Shown one piece after another: positions 12,139-17,352 of a stretch of 17,352 nucleotides of DNA. The notes under the pieces were generated by a model. It was not told where the DNA came from and made no database searches. It saw only the letters and a list, made by a program, of their open reading frames with translations. The stretch covers positions 1-17,352 of the forward strand of contig JACPMS010000052.1 of assembly GCA_016185875.1 (NCBI GenBank), in the 5' to 3' direction. The position numbers and the translations under genes are program-made. Position 1 is the stretch's first letter. Each line of letters opens with the position of its first letter. Origin of the DNA: Candidatus Woesearchaeota archaeon. GTDB taxonomy: Archaea; Nanobdellota; Nanobdellia; Woesearchaeales; GW2011-AR4.

Positions 12139-12984
12139 TCAAACTGCCATTTCCGCTTTTATTTGGGGATGGAACTGGTAATTTTCAAGCTTTATGTCCT
12201 CAATTCTGAAATCATCGATGTTTTTAATTTCTTGATTTAACCATAATTTAGGCAATGGAAACGGATTTCTTGACAACTGCTCTTTCACCTGCTCAAAATG
12301 ATTATGATAAATGTGGGCATCTGCAAGCACATGCACAAATTCGCCAGGTATTAAATCTGTAACCTGCGCTACCATGTGCAACAATAACGAGTATGAAGCA
12401 ATGTTAAATGGCACTCCCAGGAACATGTCGCATGAGCGCTGGTACATCAGCAATGACAGCTTGTCATTTGCAACGAAGAATTGGAAAAAGGCATGGCAAG
12501 GAGGCAGCGCCATCTGTCCAAGCTCAGCAGGATTCCATGCTGTCACAATGATTCTTCTGCTGGTTGGATTTTCCTTAATCAGCCTTATTGCCTCTGCAAG
12601 CTGGTCTATCTCCATTCCATCAGCTGATTTCCACTTGCGCCATTGAACTCCATAAATCCTTCCTAAATCTCCTTCAAACCTTGCCTTTGGCTTCCAGTAA
12701 TCAGCTTCTGCATTGGCAGTCCATATCGTCTTTTTGTCTTTCTCTCTGGAGCCATGCAGAATTTCTGCTAAGCGTCTTTCATCATTTGAACCTTCAATAA
12801 ACCATAACAGCTCGCTTGCAATACTTTTCCAAGGAAGCTTTTTCGTTGTTACTGCTGGAAATCCATCTTCCATGCTGAAGCGTAGCTGCATTCCAAACAC
12901 TGCCCGAGTTGAAATTCCAGTCCTGCTCTGCCTGTCAATTCCATTTTCCAGAACATGCCTTAAGGCATCAAGGTATTGTTTCAT
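12139..12984 (-). CDS. thyA: Thymidylate synthase (ThyA type)
   Basis: Methylates dUMP to dTMP with 5,10-methylene-tetrahydrofolate, releasing dihydrofolate for FolA. 281 residues. Motifs: RTGISTRAVFGMQLRF, LLWFIEGSND, DLGRIYGVQWRKW, the arginine pair in NPTSRRIIVTAWNP (143-144), the catalytic cysteine C163 in MALPPCHAFFQFF, QRSCDMFLGVPFNIASY (182-198) and HIYHNHFEQV. This is the classical folate-oxidising ThyA, not flavin-dependent ThyX. The ATG at 12984 has a TATA box at 13013-13023, giving a very short leader. It is upstream of folA on the same strand, the common thyA-folA pairing, but with an unusually long structured spacer. Confidence 0.97.
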   Translation of the reverse strand: MKQYLDALRHVLENGIDRQSRTGISTRAVFGMQLRFSMEDGFPAVTTKKLPWKSIASELLWFIEGSNDERRLAEILHGSREKDKKTIWTANAEADYWKPKARFEGDLGRIYGVQWRKWKSADGMEIDQLAEAIRLIKENPTSRRIIVTAWNPAELGQMALPPCHAFFQFFVANDKLSLLMYQRSCDMFLGVPFNIASYSLLLHMVAQVTDLIPGEFVHVLADAHIYHNHFEQVKEQLSRNPFPLPKLWLNQEIKNIDDFRIEDIKLENYQFHPQIKAEMAV

Positions 12985-13012
12985 TTTAATATAGCTGGAG
13001 TTATCGCATTTA

Positions 13013-13023
13013 GTTATAAATAA
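13013..13023 (-). promoter_or_regulatory. TATA box for thyA
   Basis: Minus-strand TTATTTATAAC, centred about 34 bases before the ATG at 12984; predicted leader of a few bases. Confidence 0.5.
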
Positions 13024-13025
13024 GT

Positions 13026-13047
13026 TTTGATTTTATACCGAATCAAA
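13026..13047. promoter_or_regulatory. Inverted repeat between thyA and cupin promoters
   Basis: TTTGATT (13026-13032) and AATCAAA (13041-13047) are separated by eight bases, just upstream of the thyA TATA box. It could be an operator in the divergent promoter region. Low base complexity makes chance possible. Confidence 0.3.
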
Positions 13048-13108
13048 TTTTTATTTCTAATTTTGTCGTTTTGTCCAGTAGTAAAATTTCTTAATCACTA
13101 CCAAAAAG

Positions 13109-13117
13109 TATTTATAT
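13109..13117 (+). promoter_or_regulatory. TATA box for the cupin gene
   Basis: TATTTATAT centred about 30 bases before the ATG at 13143. The in-frame ATG at 13116 lies inside this box and so cannot be the start of the resulting mRNA. Confidence 0.55.
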
Positions 13118-13142
13118 GACTACACCAAAAGAATCATGCATC

Positions 13143-13607
13143 ATGAAAAAAAAGACAATGCAGGTGCTTTTTGTTCTGCTCTTCATAGCTGGGATAATTG
13201 TTGGCTATCTTCTGCCAGGCGACTTCAGAAGCATGGCTCAAAAGCCGCTGCAGGCTAATATTTTTGATGTCCCAAAAAGGCTTGGGCAGCTTGATATAGA
13301 TGCCAATTATTTTAAATATACTATTCTTGCAGAGACTGAAACTGGAAGCGTTGAGCTGCTTAGAGTGGATGACAAGATTCCAACTCACATTCATCCAAAA
13401 GAGAACCATTTTGTTTACATTTACAAGGGAAGGGCAAAAGGAACTGTTGGGGATGTTACCGCTGAAGTAGGTCCTGGGCAGTTGGTTGCTATTCCAGCAG
13501 GAGTGCCTCACTCTCTTGAAAGGATTGGCGACACGCCAGTTGAGATAATTTTGTTTTCTACACCGCCTTTTGTGCAGAAGGATATTGTTTGGGTTGAGAA
13601 GAAGTAA
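13143..13607 (+). CDS. Membrane-anchored single-domain cupin protein
   Basis: 154 residues from the ATG at 13143. KKKTMQ followed by a hydrophobic segment (about 7-24, VLFVLLFIAGIIVGYLL) is a signal anchor, placing the rest outside the membrane. Residues 40-150 form a cupin barrel: motif 1 is THIHPKENHFVYIYKGRAKG with H82, H84 and E87 as likely metal ligands, and motif 2 is PGQLVAIPAGVPHSLE with H123. Cupins of this type bind a metal and may act as isomerases, dioxygenases or ligand sensors; no particular reaction can be assigned. A good TATA box at 13109-13117 supports the start. It stands alone between thyA (divergent) and the thioredoxin-like gene. Confidence 0.8.
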   Translation: MKKKTMQVLFVLLFIAGIIVGYLLPGDFRSMAQKPLQANIFDVPKRLGQLDIDANYFKYTILAETETGSVELLRVDDKIPTHIHPKENHFVYIYKGRAKGTVGDVTAEVGPGQLVAIPAGVPHSLERIGDTPVEIILFSTPPFVQKDIVWVEKK

Positions 13608-13651
13608 ACTTTTTCTTTATGATTTCCGATTAATAAAAACAAACAGCAACC

Positions 13652-13660
13652 TTTATAAAA
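13652..13660 (+). promoter_or_regulatory. TATA box for the thioredoxin-like gene
   Basis: TTTATAAAA centred about 34 bases before the ATG at 13690; predicted leader of about eight bases. Confidence 0.5.
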
Positions 13661-13689
13661 TCTTACAAACATTCAAAAATTGATGAATC

Positions 13690-14001
13690 ATGAGCGATAC
13701 AGTTAGCAGACAGAAGGCAGACAGGCTTATAATGTTTTCAGGCACAGAGTGCGTGCACTGCAAGGAAATGGATCCTTTGATTGAGCAGCTGGAAAAGGAA
13801 ACGGGCTTGAAAATAATCCATGTTGAGGTGTGGCACAATGCAGAGAATGCAGCATGGCTTGAAAGCCTTGACAAGAATCCTGATGGAAGCATTTTCTGCG
13901 GCGGCATTCCCCTGTTCTACAATGAAAAGACAGGCAAGAAGCTGTGCGGCAACCAGAAATACGAGAAACTGAAAGCATGGGCTTTAGGGGAATTGAAATA
14001 A
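13690..14001 (+). CDS. Thioredoxin-like fold protein with CVHC motif
   Basis: 103 residues. RLIMFSGTECVHCKEMDPLIEQLEKE forms the first strand and redox helix, here residues 12-37, with the CxxC motif as C21 and C24. The later GGIPLFYN (about 91-98 of the parent fold's cis-proline strand region) fits the thioredoxin cis-Pro loop, preceded by another cysteine in SIFCGG; a further cysteine is in KKLCGN. No signal peptide, so it is cytosolic. It may reduce protein disulfides or metal-bound thiols, or be a glutaredoxin-like protein. It lies just before lipA, whose enzyme uses iron-sulfur clusters as sulfur donor, so a supporting role is conceivable but unproven. Confidence 0.8.
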   Translation: MSDTVSRQKADRLIMFSGTECVHCKEMDPLIEQLEKETGLKIIHVEVWHNAENAAWLESLDKNPDGSIFCGGIPLFYNEKTGKKLCGNQKYEKLKAWALGELK

Positions 14002-14037
14002 GGTTTAGAATTTATTGATTAACAAAGATTAAATAAA

Positions 14038-14949
14038 ATGTTACAAAAACTAGCAAAACCCCAATGGCTTAAGATTAAGTTAACAACAACCGATAATTTC
14101 TCTAATATTAAAAATACACTAAAGCAGCATAATTTGCATACAGTGTGCGAGTCAGCGCACTGCCCGAATATCTCTGAATGCTGGAATGGTGGCACAGCAA
14201 CTTTCATGCTTATGGGAGATACATGCACAAGAGCCTGCAGGTTCTGCTCTGTCAAGACAGGCAATCCAATGAAAAAACTTGATTATGAAGAGCCGAAAAA
14301 GCTTGCTGAGGCATTAGCTGAAATAAGGCTTTTTGACTATGTGGTTTTAACGTCTGTCAACAGGGACGATTTGGAGGATGGGGGCTCTTTTCATATTGCA
14401 GAATGCATTAAAGAGGTGAAAAAAGCATATCATGGAATCATAGTCGATGTCCTTATTCCTGATTTTAACGGCAATATAAATGCTTTAAGAAATGTGGTTG
14501 ATGCCAGTCCAGAAGTCATAGCCCATAACATAGAGACTGTTGAAAGGCTGCAGAAAAAGGTAAGAGATGCAAGAGCCAATTACATGCAATCATTAAGTGT
14601 TTTAGAAAATATAAAAAAATTAAATCCAAAAATCTACACAAAATCATCGATAATGCTTGGCTTGGGGGAAACTGATGAAGAAGTTGTTCAAGCAATGAAA
14701 GACTTAAGGAACATTGATGTTGATATTTTAACAGTTGGGCAATACCTAAGACCAACAGATTGGCATCTGCCTGTAAGCAGTTTTGTGCCGCCGGAAAAAT
14801 TTGATTACTTTAAACAAAAAGCAATGGAATTGGGCTTCTTGTATTGCGCATCTGGGCCATTTGTGAGGAGTTCTTACAAGGCTGGGGAATTGTTTATGAA
14901 AAATGTGATTAGGAACAATACCACCAACAAAATTTATAAATCCGCCTAA
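14038..14949 (+). CDS. lipA: Lipoyl synthase
   Basis: Radical-SAM enzyme that inserts two sulfur atoms into protein-bound octanoyl groups to make lipoyl cofactor. 303 residues. The auxiliary cluster cysteines are C37, C42 and C48 (CESAHCPNISEC); the radical-SAM cluster cysteines are C63, C67 and C70 (CTRACRFC); and the family-specific C-terminal RSSY is at 277-280. VLTSVNRDDLEDGGS and the LMLGLGE-type segment SSIMLGLGETDEE are also typical. It precedes pdhA by 22 bases and the pdhA TATA box lies within its last codons. The target is presumably the lipoyl domain of the pyruvate dehydrogenase E2 subunit, not in this window. TTTATTG around 14011-14017 is a TATA-like box at leaderless spacing. 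Confidence 0.97.
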   Translation: MLQKLAKPQWLKIKLTTTDNFSNIKNTLKQHNLHTVCESAHCPNISECWNGGTATFMLMGDTCTRACRFCSVKTGNPMKKLDYEEPKKLAEALAEIRLFDYVVLTSVNRDDLEDGGSFHIAECIKEVKKAYHGIIVDVLIPDFNGNINALRNVVDASPEVIAHNIETVERLQKKVRDARANYMQSLSVLENIKKLNPKIYTKSSIMLGLGETDEEVVQAMKDLRNIDVDILTVGQYLRPTDWHLPVSSFVPPEKFDYFKQKAMELGFLYCASGPFVRSSYKAGELFMKNVIRNNTTNKIYKSA

Positions 14950-14967
14950 AATCTGATTTTGAGAGGT
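14933..14967 (+). promoter_or_regulatory. pdhA promoter inside lipA end, with Shine-Dalgarno site
   Basis: TTTATAAA (14933-14940) overlaps the last lipA codons and predicts a start near 14963. GAGAGGT (14961-14967) lies four bases before the pdhA ATG. Thus pdhA can be expressed independently of lipA. Confidence 0.5.
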
Positions 14968-14971
14968 TATT

Positions 14972-16036
14972 ATGCCAAAAAAGGTGCTGAGCGAATTCAA
15001 GGTAGAGTATTTGCAGATTTTGGATGAGGAAGGCAACTGCGATGAAGCATTGATGCCAAAGCTTTCCAATGATGAAATCAAAAAGCTCTATGAAATGCTT
15101 GTTCTGATAAGGGTTTTTGACCAGAAAGCCTTCAATATGCAGAGGCAGGGAAGGCTTGGCACGTACATACAGTTCAAGGGGCAGGAAGCTTGCCAGGTTG
15201 GAAGCGCTTTTGCGTTGAATGACGATGATTTTGTGTTTCCAATGTACAGGAACAGCGGCTTGCTGATTGCAAGAAAGCATCCGATTGTTCAGGTTCTTCA
15301 GTACTGGGGAGGCGATGAAAGAGGCTTGAGAAGCCCTCCTAATGTGAATAATTTCCCAATTTCTATTCCAGTAGGAACTCAGGAAGTGCACGCAGTTGGG
15401 GCTGCATGGGCTGCTAAGCTTAGAGGCACAAAGCAGATTGCTGCAACCTATTTTGGAGAAGGAGGCACTTCAAAAGGCGATTTTCACGAGGCAATGAACT
15501 TTGCAGGAGTGTTTAACGCGCCTGTTGTGTTTGTGTGCGAAAACAACCAATATGCAATATCTGTCCCAAGAAAAAGCCAGACAAAAGCTGAGACTATTGC
15601 GCAGAAGGCGATTGCCTACGGGTTTGAGGGCATTCAGGTTGATGGCATGGATATTTTTGCAGTTTACAAGTCAATGAAGGATGCTATTGAAAAAGCGCGA
15701 AATGGAAAAGGGCCTACGCTGATTGAGTGCTTCACTTACAGAATGGCTGACCACTCGACATCCGACGATGCCTCAAGATACAGGACAAAAGAGGAATTGG
15801 AGGCATGGGCGAAAAAAGACCCAATAGAAAGGCTTGAAAAGTTTATGCGCAAAAAGGGCTTGCTTGACGATGCTTACAAAGAAAAGGTTTTGAAGCAATC
15901 CCAGGAAACTATTGAAAAGGCAGTTACAGAATTTGAAAAAATTACAGCTCCAGACCCAAAGGATATTTTCAAATATGTTTTTGCGGAAATGACGCAGCAG
16001 CAGAAAGAAGAGATGGAAGAGATTTTTGGGAAATAA
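14972..16036 (+). CDS. pdhA: Pyruvate dehydrogenase E1 component, alpha subunit
   Basis: Thiamine-diphosphate-binding subunit of the E1 heterotetramer that decarboxylates pyruvate (or a branched 2-oxoacid) and passes the acetyl group to lipoyl-E2. 354 residues. The TPP motif runs from GEG (162-164, in YFGEGGTSKGDFHEAMNFAG) to NN (191-192, in CENNQYAIS). The active-site loop YRMADHSTSDDASRYR and the substrate-side segment IPVGTQEVHAVGAAWA are typical of the PDH/branched-chain E1 alpha family; pyruvate specificity is likely but not proven. Start at 14972 is supported by GAGAGGT. lipA is just upstream and pdhB follows after an unusually long 324-base spacer rich in hairpins. The archaeal norm is pyruvate:ferredoxin oxidoreductase, so a PDH complex is notable. 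Confidence 0.95.
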   Translation: MPKKVLSEFKVEYLQILDEEGNCDEALMPKLSNDEIKKLYEMLVLIRVFDQKAFNMQRQGRLGTYIQFKGQEACQVGSAFALNDDDFVFPMYRNSGLLIARKHPIVQVLQYWGGDERGLRSPPNVNNFPISIPVGTQEVHAVGAAWAAKLRGTKQIAATYFGEGGTSKGDFHEAMNFAGVFNAPVVFVCENNQYAISVPRKSQTKAETIAQKAIAYGFEGIQVDGMDIFAVYKSMKDAIEKARNGKGPTLIECFTYRMADHSTSDDASRYRTKEELEAWAKKDPIERLEKFMRKKGLLDDAYKEKVLKQSQETIEKAVTEFEKITAPDPKDIFKYVFAEMTQQQKEEMEEIFGK

Positions 16037-16053
16037 AACAACCCTTCCGTGAG
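16034..16053 (+). repeat. 20-base repeat starting at the pdhA stop codon (copy 1)
   Basis: TAAAACAACCCTTCCGTGAG, beginning with the pdhA TAA. The same sequence with one change (C for T at base 17) begins at the pdhB stop at 17333. It marks the left end of the structured element that follows. Confidence 0.85.
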
Positions 16054-16057
16054 TTGA

Positions 16058-16207
16058 GATGAAAGCGAGCTTGCGAAGCGTTCTCGCAAGCAGCTCGACG
16101 GGAAACTTTTTGCGAAAAAGTTGAGAAAATCAAAGATTTTCGAGACTTCCCGAAAATGCTTGCATTTTCGATAAGTTTCATCAAAAATGTGCCATCTTCG
16201 ATGGCAC
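16058..16207. repeat. Multi-hairpin element in the pdhA-pdhB spacer
   Basis: An outer stem GATGAAA (16058-16064) / TTTCATC (16176-16182) encloses consecutive perfect hairpins: CTTGCGA/TCGCAAG (16070-16090, extended by CGAG/CTCG), AACTTTTT-GCG-AAAAAGTT (16104-16122), GAAAATC-AAA-GATTTTC (16125-16141) and CGAAAATG-CTTG-CATTTTCG (16151-16170). CGGGAA/TTCCCG (16099-16104 and 16147-16152) closes the middle pair. GTGCCATC-TTC-GATGGCAC (16189-16207) follows directly. Such continuous perfect pairing points to a folded RNA or cruciform-forming DNA. No matching RNA family is recognised. Confidence 0.65.
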
Positions 16208-16213
16208 GGAAAT

Positions 16214-16323
16214 AATAAATAGGCGAGACGGAGAGGCTGTGAACTAAAAGAATAAAGGAAATGTATCAATCGCCTTTGCCGCCGAGCACAAGATATTGTG
16301 AGGGCGAAGCCCGAACGGATTGA
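16214..16323. repeat. Second structured module before pdhB, with shared blocks
   Basis: Begins with AATAAATAGGCGAG (16214-16227), as at 12037. A stem TCAATC (16266-16271) / GATTGA (16318-16323) encloses CACAA-GATA-TTGTG (16287-16300) and GGGC-GAA-GCCC (16302-16312). CCGAGCACAA (16282-16291) is shared with 12078-12087. AACGGATTGAAAA (16314-16326) is the exact reverse complement of 11956-11968. The module ends just before the pdhB promoter. Confidence 0.6.
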
Positions 16324-16332
16324 AAAAATCAA

Positions 16333-16340
16333 TTTATTAA
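16333..16340 (+). promoter_or_regulatory. TATA box for pdhB
   Basis: TTTATTAA is centred about 25 bases before the ATG at 16361, leaderless spacing. A second AT box (TTATAAATATTAA) lies too close to the ATG to serve unless initiation is inside the gene. Confidence 0.4.
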
Positions 16341-16360
16341 AATTATAAATATTAATCAAA

Positions 16361-17335
16361 ATGGTTGTAGCAAACATAGTCCAGGCAGTCAACATGGGCT
16401 TGAGGCAGGAATTGGCAAGGGACAAGAGTGTTGTTGTGCTTGGCGAGGATGTTGCACTTAATGGCGGTGTGTTCAGGGCGACTGACGGCTTGCAGAAAGA
16501 GTTCGGGCCTGAAAGGGTCATTGACACGCCTCTTGCCGAGCTCGGCATTGTTGGAGCTTCAATTGGAATGGCTGTAAATGGCTTAAGGCCAGTTGCTGAA
16601 ATCCAGTTCAGCGGTTTTATGTATGCTGCATTTGACCAGATATTGTCGCATGCTGCAAGAATAAGGATGAGAAGCAGAGGAAGGTACACGTGCCCAATGG
16701 TTGTAAGAACTCCATATGGAGGAGGAATAAGAGCTTTGGAATTGCACTGCGAATCTGGCGAATCAATCTTTTCCCATATCCCTGGCATTAAAATGGTTAT
16801 ACCCTCAAACCCATACGACACAAAAGGGCTGTTGGCAGCGTCAATAAGGGATCCTGACCCTGTCATTTTCTACGAGCCCATGAGGATTTATCGCGCAATA
16901 AAGCAGGAAATTCCTGATGAAGAGTATTTTGTGCCATTGGGCAAAGCCAATGTTGTGCAAGAAGGAGATGACTTGACATTAGTCGCTTGGGGCGCAATGC
17001 TCAAGACCTGCGCAGAGGCAGTTGAAAAATTGAACAACAAGCACAGCGTTGAATTAATTGACTTGAGAACCATCAAGCCTTATGATTCAGAAACATTAAT
17101 TGCATCAGTAAAAAAAACCGGAAGATGCGTTATTGCGCATGAAGCAGTGAGGACAAGCGGCTTTGCAGCAGAGCTGATTGCAGCAATAAATGAGAAAGCA
17201 TTACTAAGCCTGGAAGCTCCTGTTGCAAGGGTAACATCTCCTGATGTCCCTTACCCATTGGCTAAACTGGAGAATTACTTTATGCCAGACGCAAACAGAA
17301 TCCTGAAAGGGATTGAAAAGGTGATGGGGTTTTAA
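16361..17335 (+). CDS. pdhB: Pyruvate dehydrogenase E1 component, beta subunit
   Basis: Partner of PdhA in the E1 heterotetramer; contributes the glutamate that activates thiamine diphosphate and helps transfer the acyl group to E2. 324 residues, the normal length. Motifs: VVLGEDVALNGGVFRATDGL near the N-terminus, RVIDTPLAELGIVGASIGMA with the TPP-activating glutamate, AEIQFSGFMYAAFDQI, the conserved RTPYGGG and HCESGESIFSHIPGIKMVIPSNP, and the C-terminal transketolase domain with DLRTIKPYDSETL and RVTSPDVPYPLAKLENYFMP. It has its own TATA-like box after the structured spacer, so the two E1 genes may not share one promoter. E2 and E3 genes are expected beyond the window. Confidence 0.96.
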   Translation: MVVANIVQAVNMGLRQELARDKSVVVLGEDVALNGGVFRATDGLQKEFGPERVIDTPLAELGIVGASIGMAVNGLRPVAEIQFSGFMYAAFDQILSHAARIRMRSRGRYTCPMVVRTPYGGGIRALELHCESGESIFSHIPGIKMVIPSNPYDTKGLLAASIRDPDPVIFYEPMRIYRAIKQEIPDEEYFVPLGKANVVQEGDDLTLVAWGAMLKTCAEAVEKLNNKHSVELIDLRTIKPYDSETLIASVKKTGRCVIAHEAVRTSGFAAELIAAINEKALLSLEAPVARVTSPDVPYPLAKLENYFMPDANRILKGIEKVMGF

Positions 17336-17352
17336 AACAACCCTTCCGCGAG
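17333..17352 (+). repeat. 20-base repeat starting at the pdhB stop codon (copy 2)
   Basis: TAAAACAACCCTTCCGCGAG, 19 of 20 bases identical to 16034-16053 and likewise starting with the stop codon. It suggests that another copy of the pdhA-pdhB spacer element begins here and continues past the window edge. Confidence 0.8.

Noticed and set aside
13116..13142. Upstream ATG for the cupin gene
   Set aside because: It lies inside the TATA box; the ATG at 13143 begins a normal signal anchor with MKKK.
16034..16330. CRISPR array
   Set aside because: The region is repetitive in structure but has no regular direct repeats with equal spacers and no cas genes nearby.
15874..16866. 330-codon open frame on the minus strand across pdhA end, the spacer and pdhB start
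   Set aside because: It is antisense to two well-supported genes and shows no recognisable domain; such long antisense frames arise from codon bias.

Overview
The window looks like a piece of an AT-rich archaeal chromosome, most likely from a small-genome DPANN-type lineage (Woesearchaeota/Pacearchaeota-like; this placement is inference). The evidence is archaeal RNA polymerase subunits (RpoH followed by the start of RpoB), a tiny ribosomal protein eL41 gene, intron-containing tRNAs with bulge-helix-bulge splice motifs, and many genes with a TATA-like box about 24-31 bases before an ATG, as in leaderless archaeal mRNAs. The metabolic genes, by contrast, encode bacterial-type enzymes.

Layout. 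1-1411 (minus): rpoH and truncated rpoB. 1467-1772 (minus): tRNA-Arg(UCU) interrupted by three short introns and tRNA-Asp(GUC) interrupted by two, preceded by a stretch resembling the 5' end of archaeal 16S rRNA. 2067-2177: eL41. 2265-5232: glyA, folD and a flavin reductase. 5308-5979: a PIN-domain nuclease and a ribbon-helix-helix protein, convergent and overlapping. 6291-8965: purN, a small membrane protein, purH, then a relic of a second purH 3' end. 9096-11429: a DMT/EamA transporter, a ferredoxin, a zinc ribbon protein and an RnfD/NqrB-like membrane protein. 11443-12984 (minus): folA and thyA. 13143-14001: a membrane-anchored cupin and a thioredoxin-like protein. 14038-17335: lipA, pdhA and pdhB.

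How it fits together. GlyA, FolD, PurN, PurH, ThyA and FolA form a closed tetrahydrofolate one-carbon circuit: serine supplies methylene-folate, FolD converts it to formyl-folate for two purine steps, ThyA uses methylene-folate for dTMP, and FolA regenerates tetrahydrofolate. LipA makes the lipoyl cofactor needed by the pyruvate dehydrogenase complex, whose E1 subunits are PdhA and PdhB. The ferredoxin, FNR-like reductase and RnfD-like protein suggest a set of electron carriers.

Most unusual points: (1) five tRNA introns at four positions, with an 11-base exon in tRNA-Arg and a shared T-loop site; (2) a family of hairpin-rich intergenic elements sharing short sequence modules, found inside the 5' end of folD, between folA and thyA, between pdhA and pdhB, and starting again at the end of the window; (3) the in-frame insertion and 31-base duplication at the folD start; (4) the synonymous purH tail relic.
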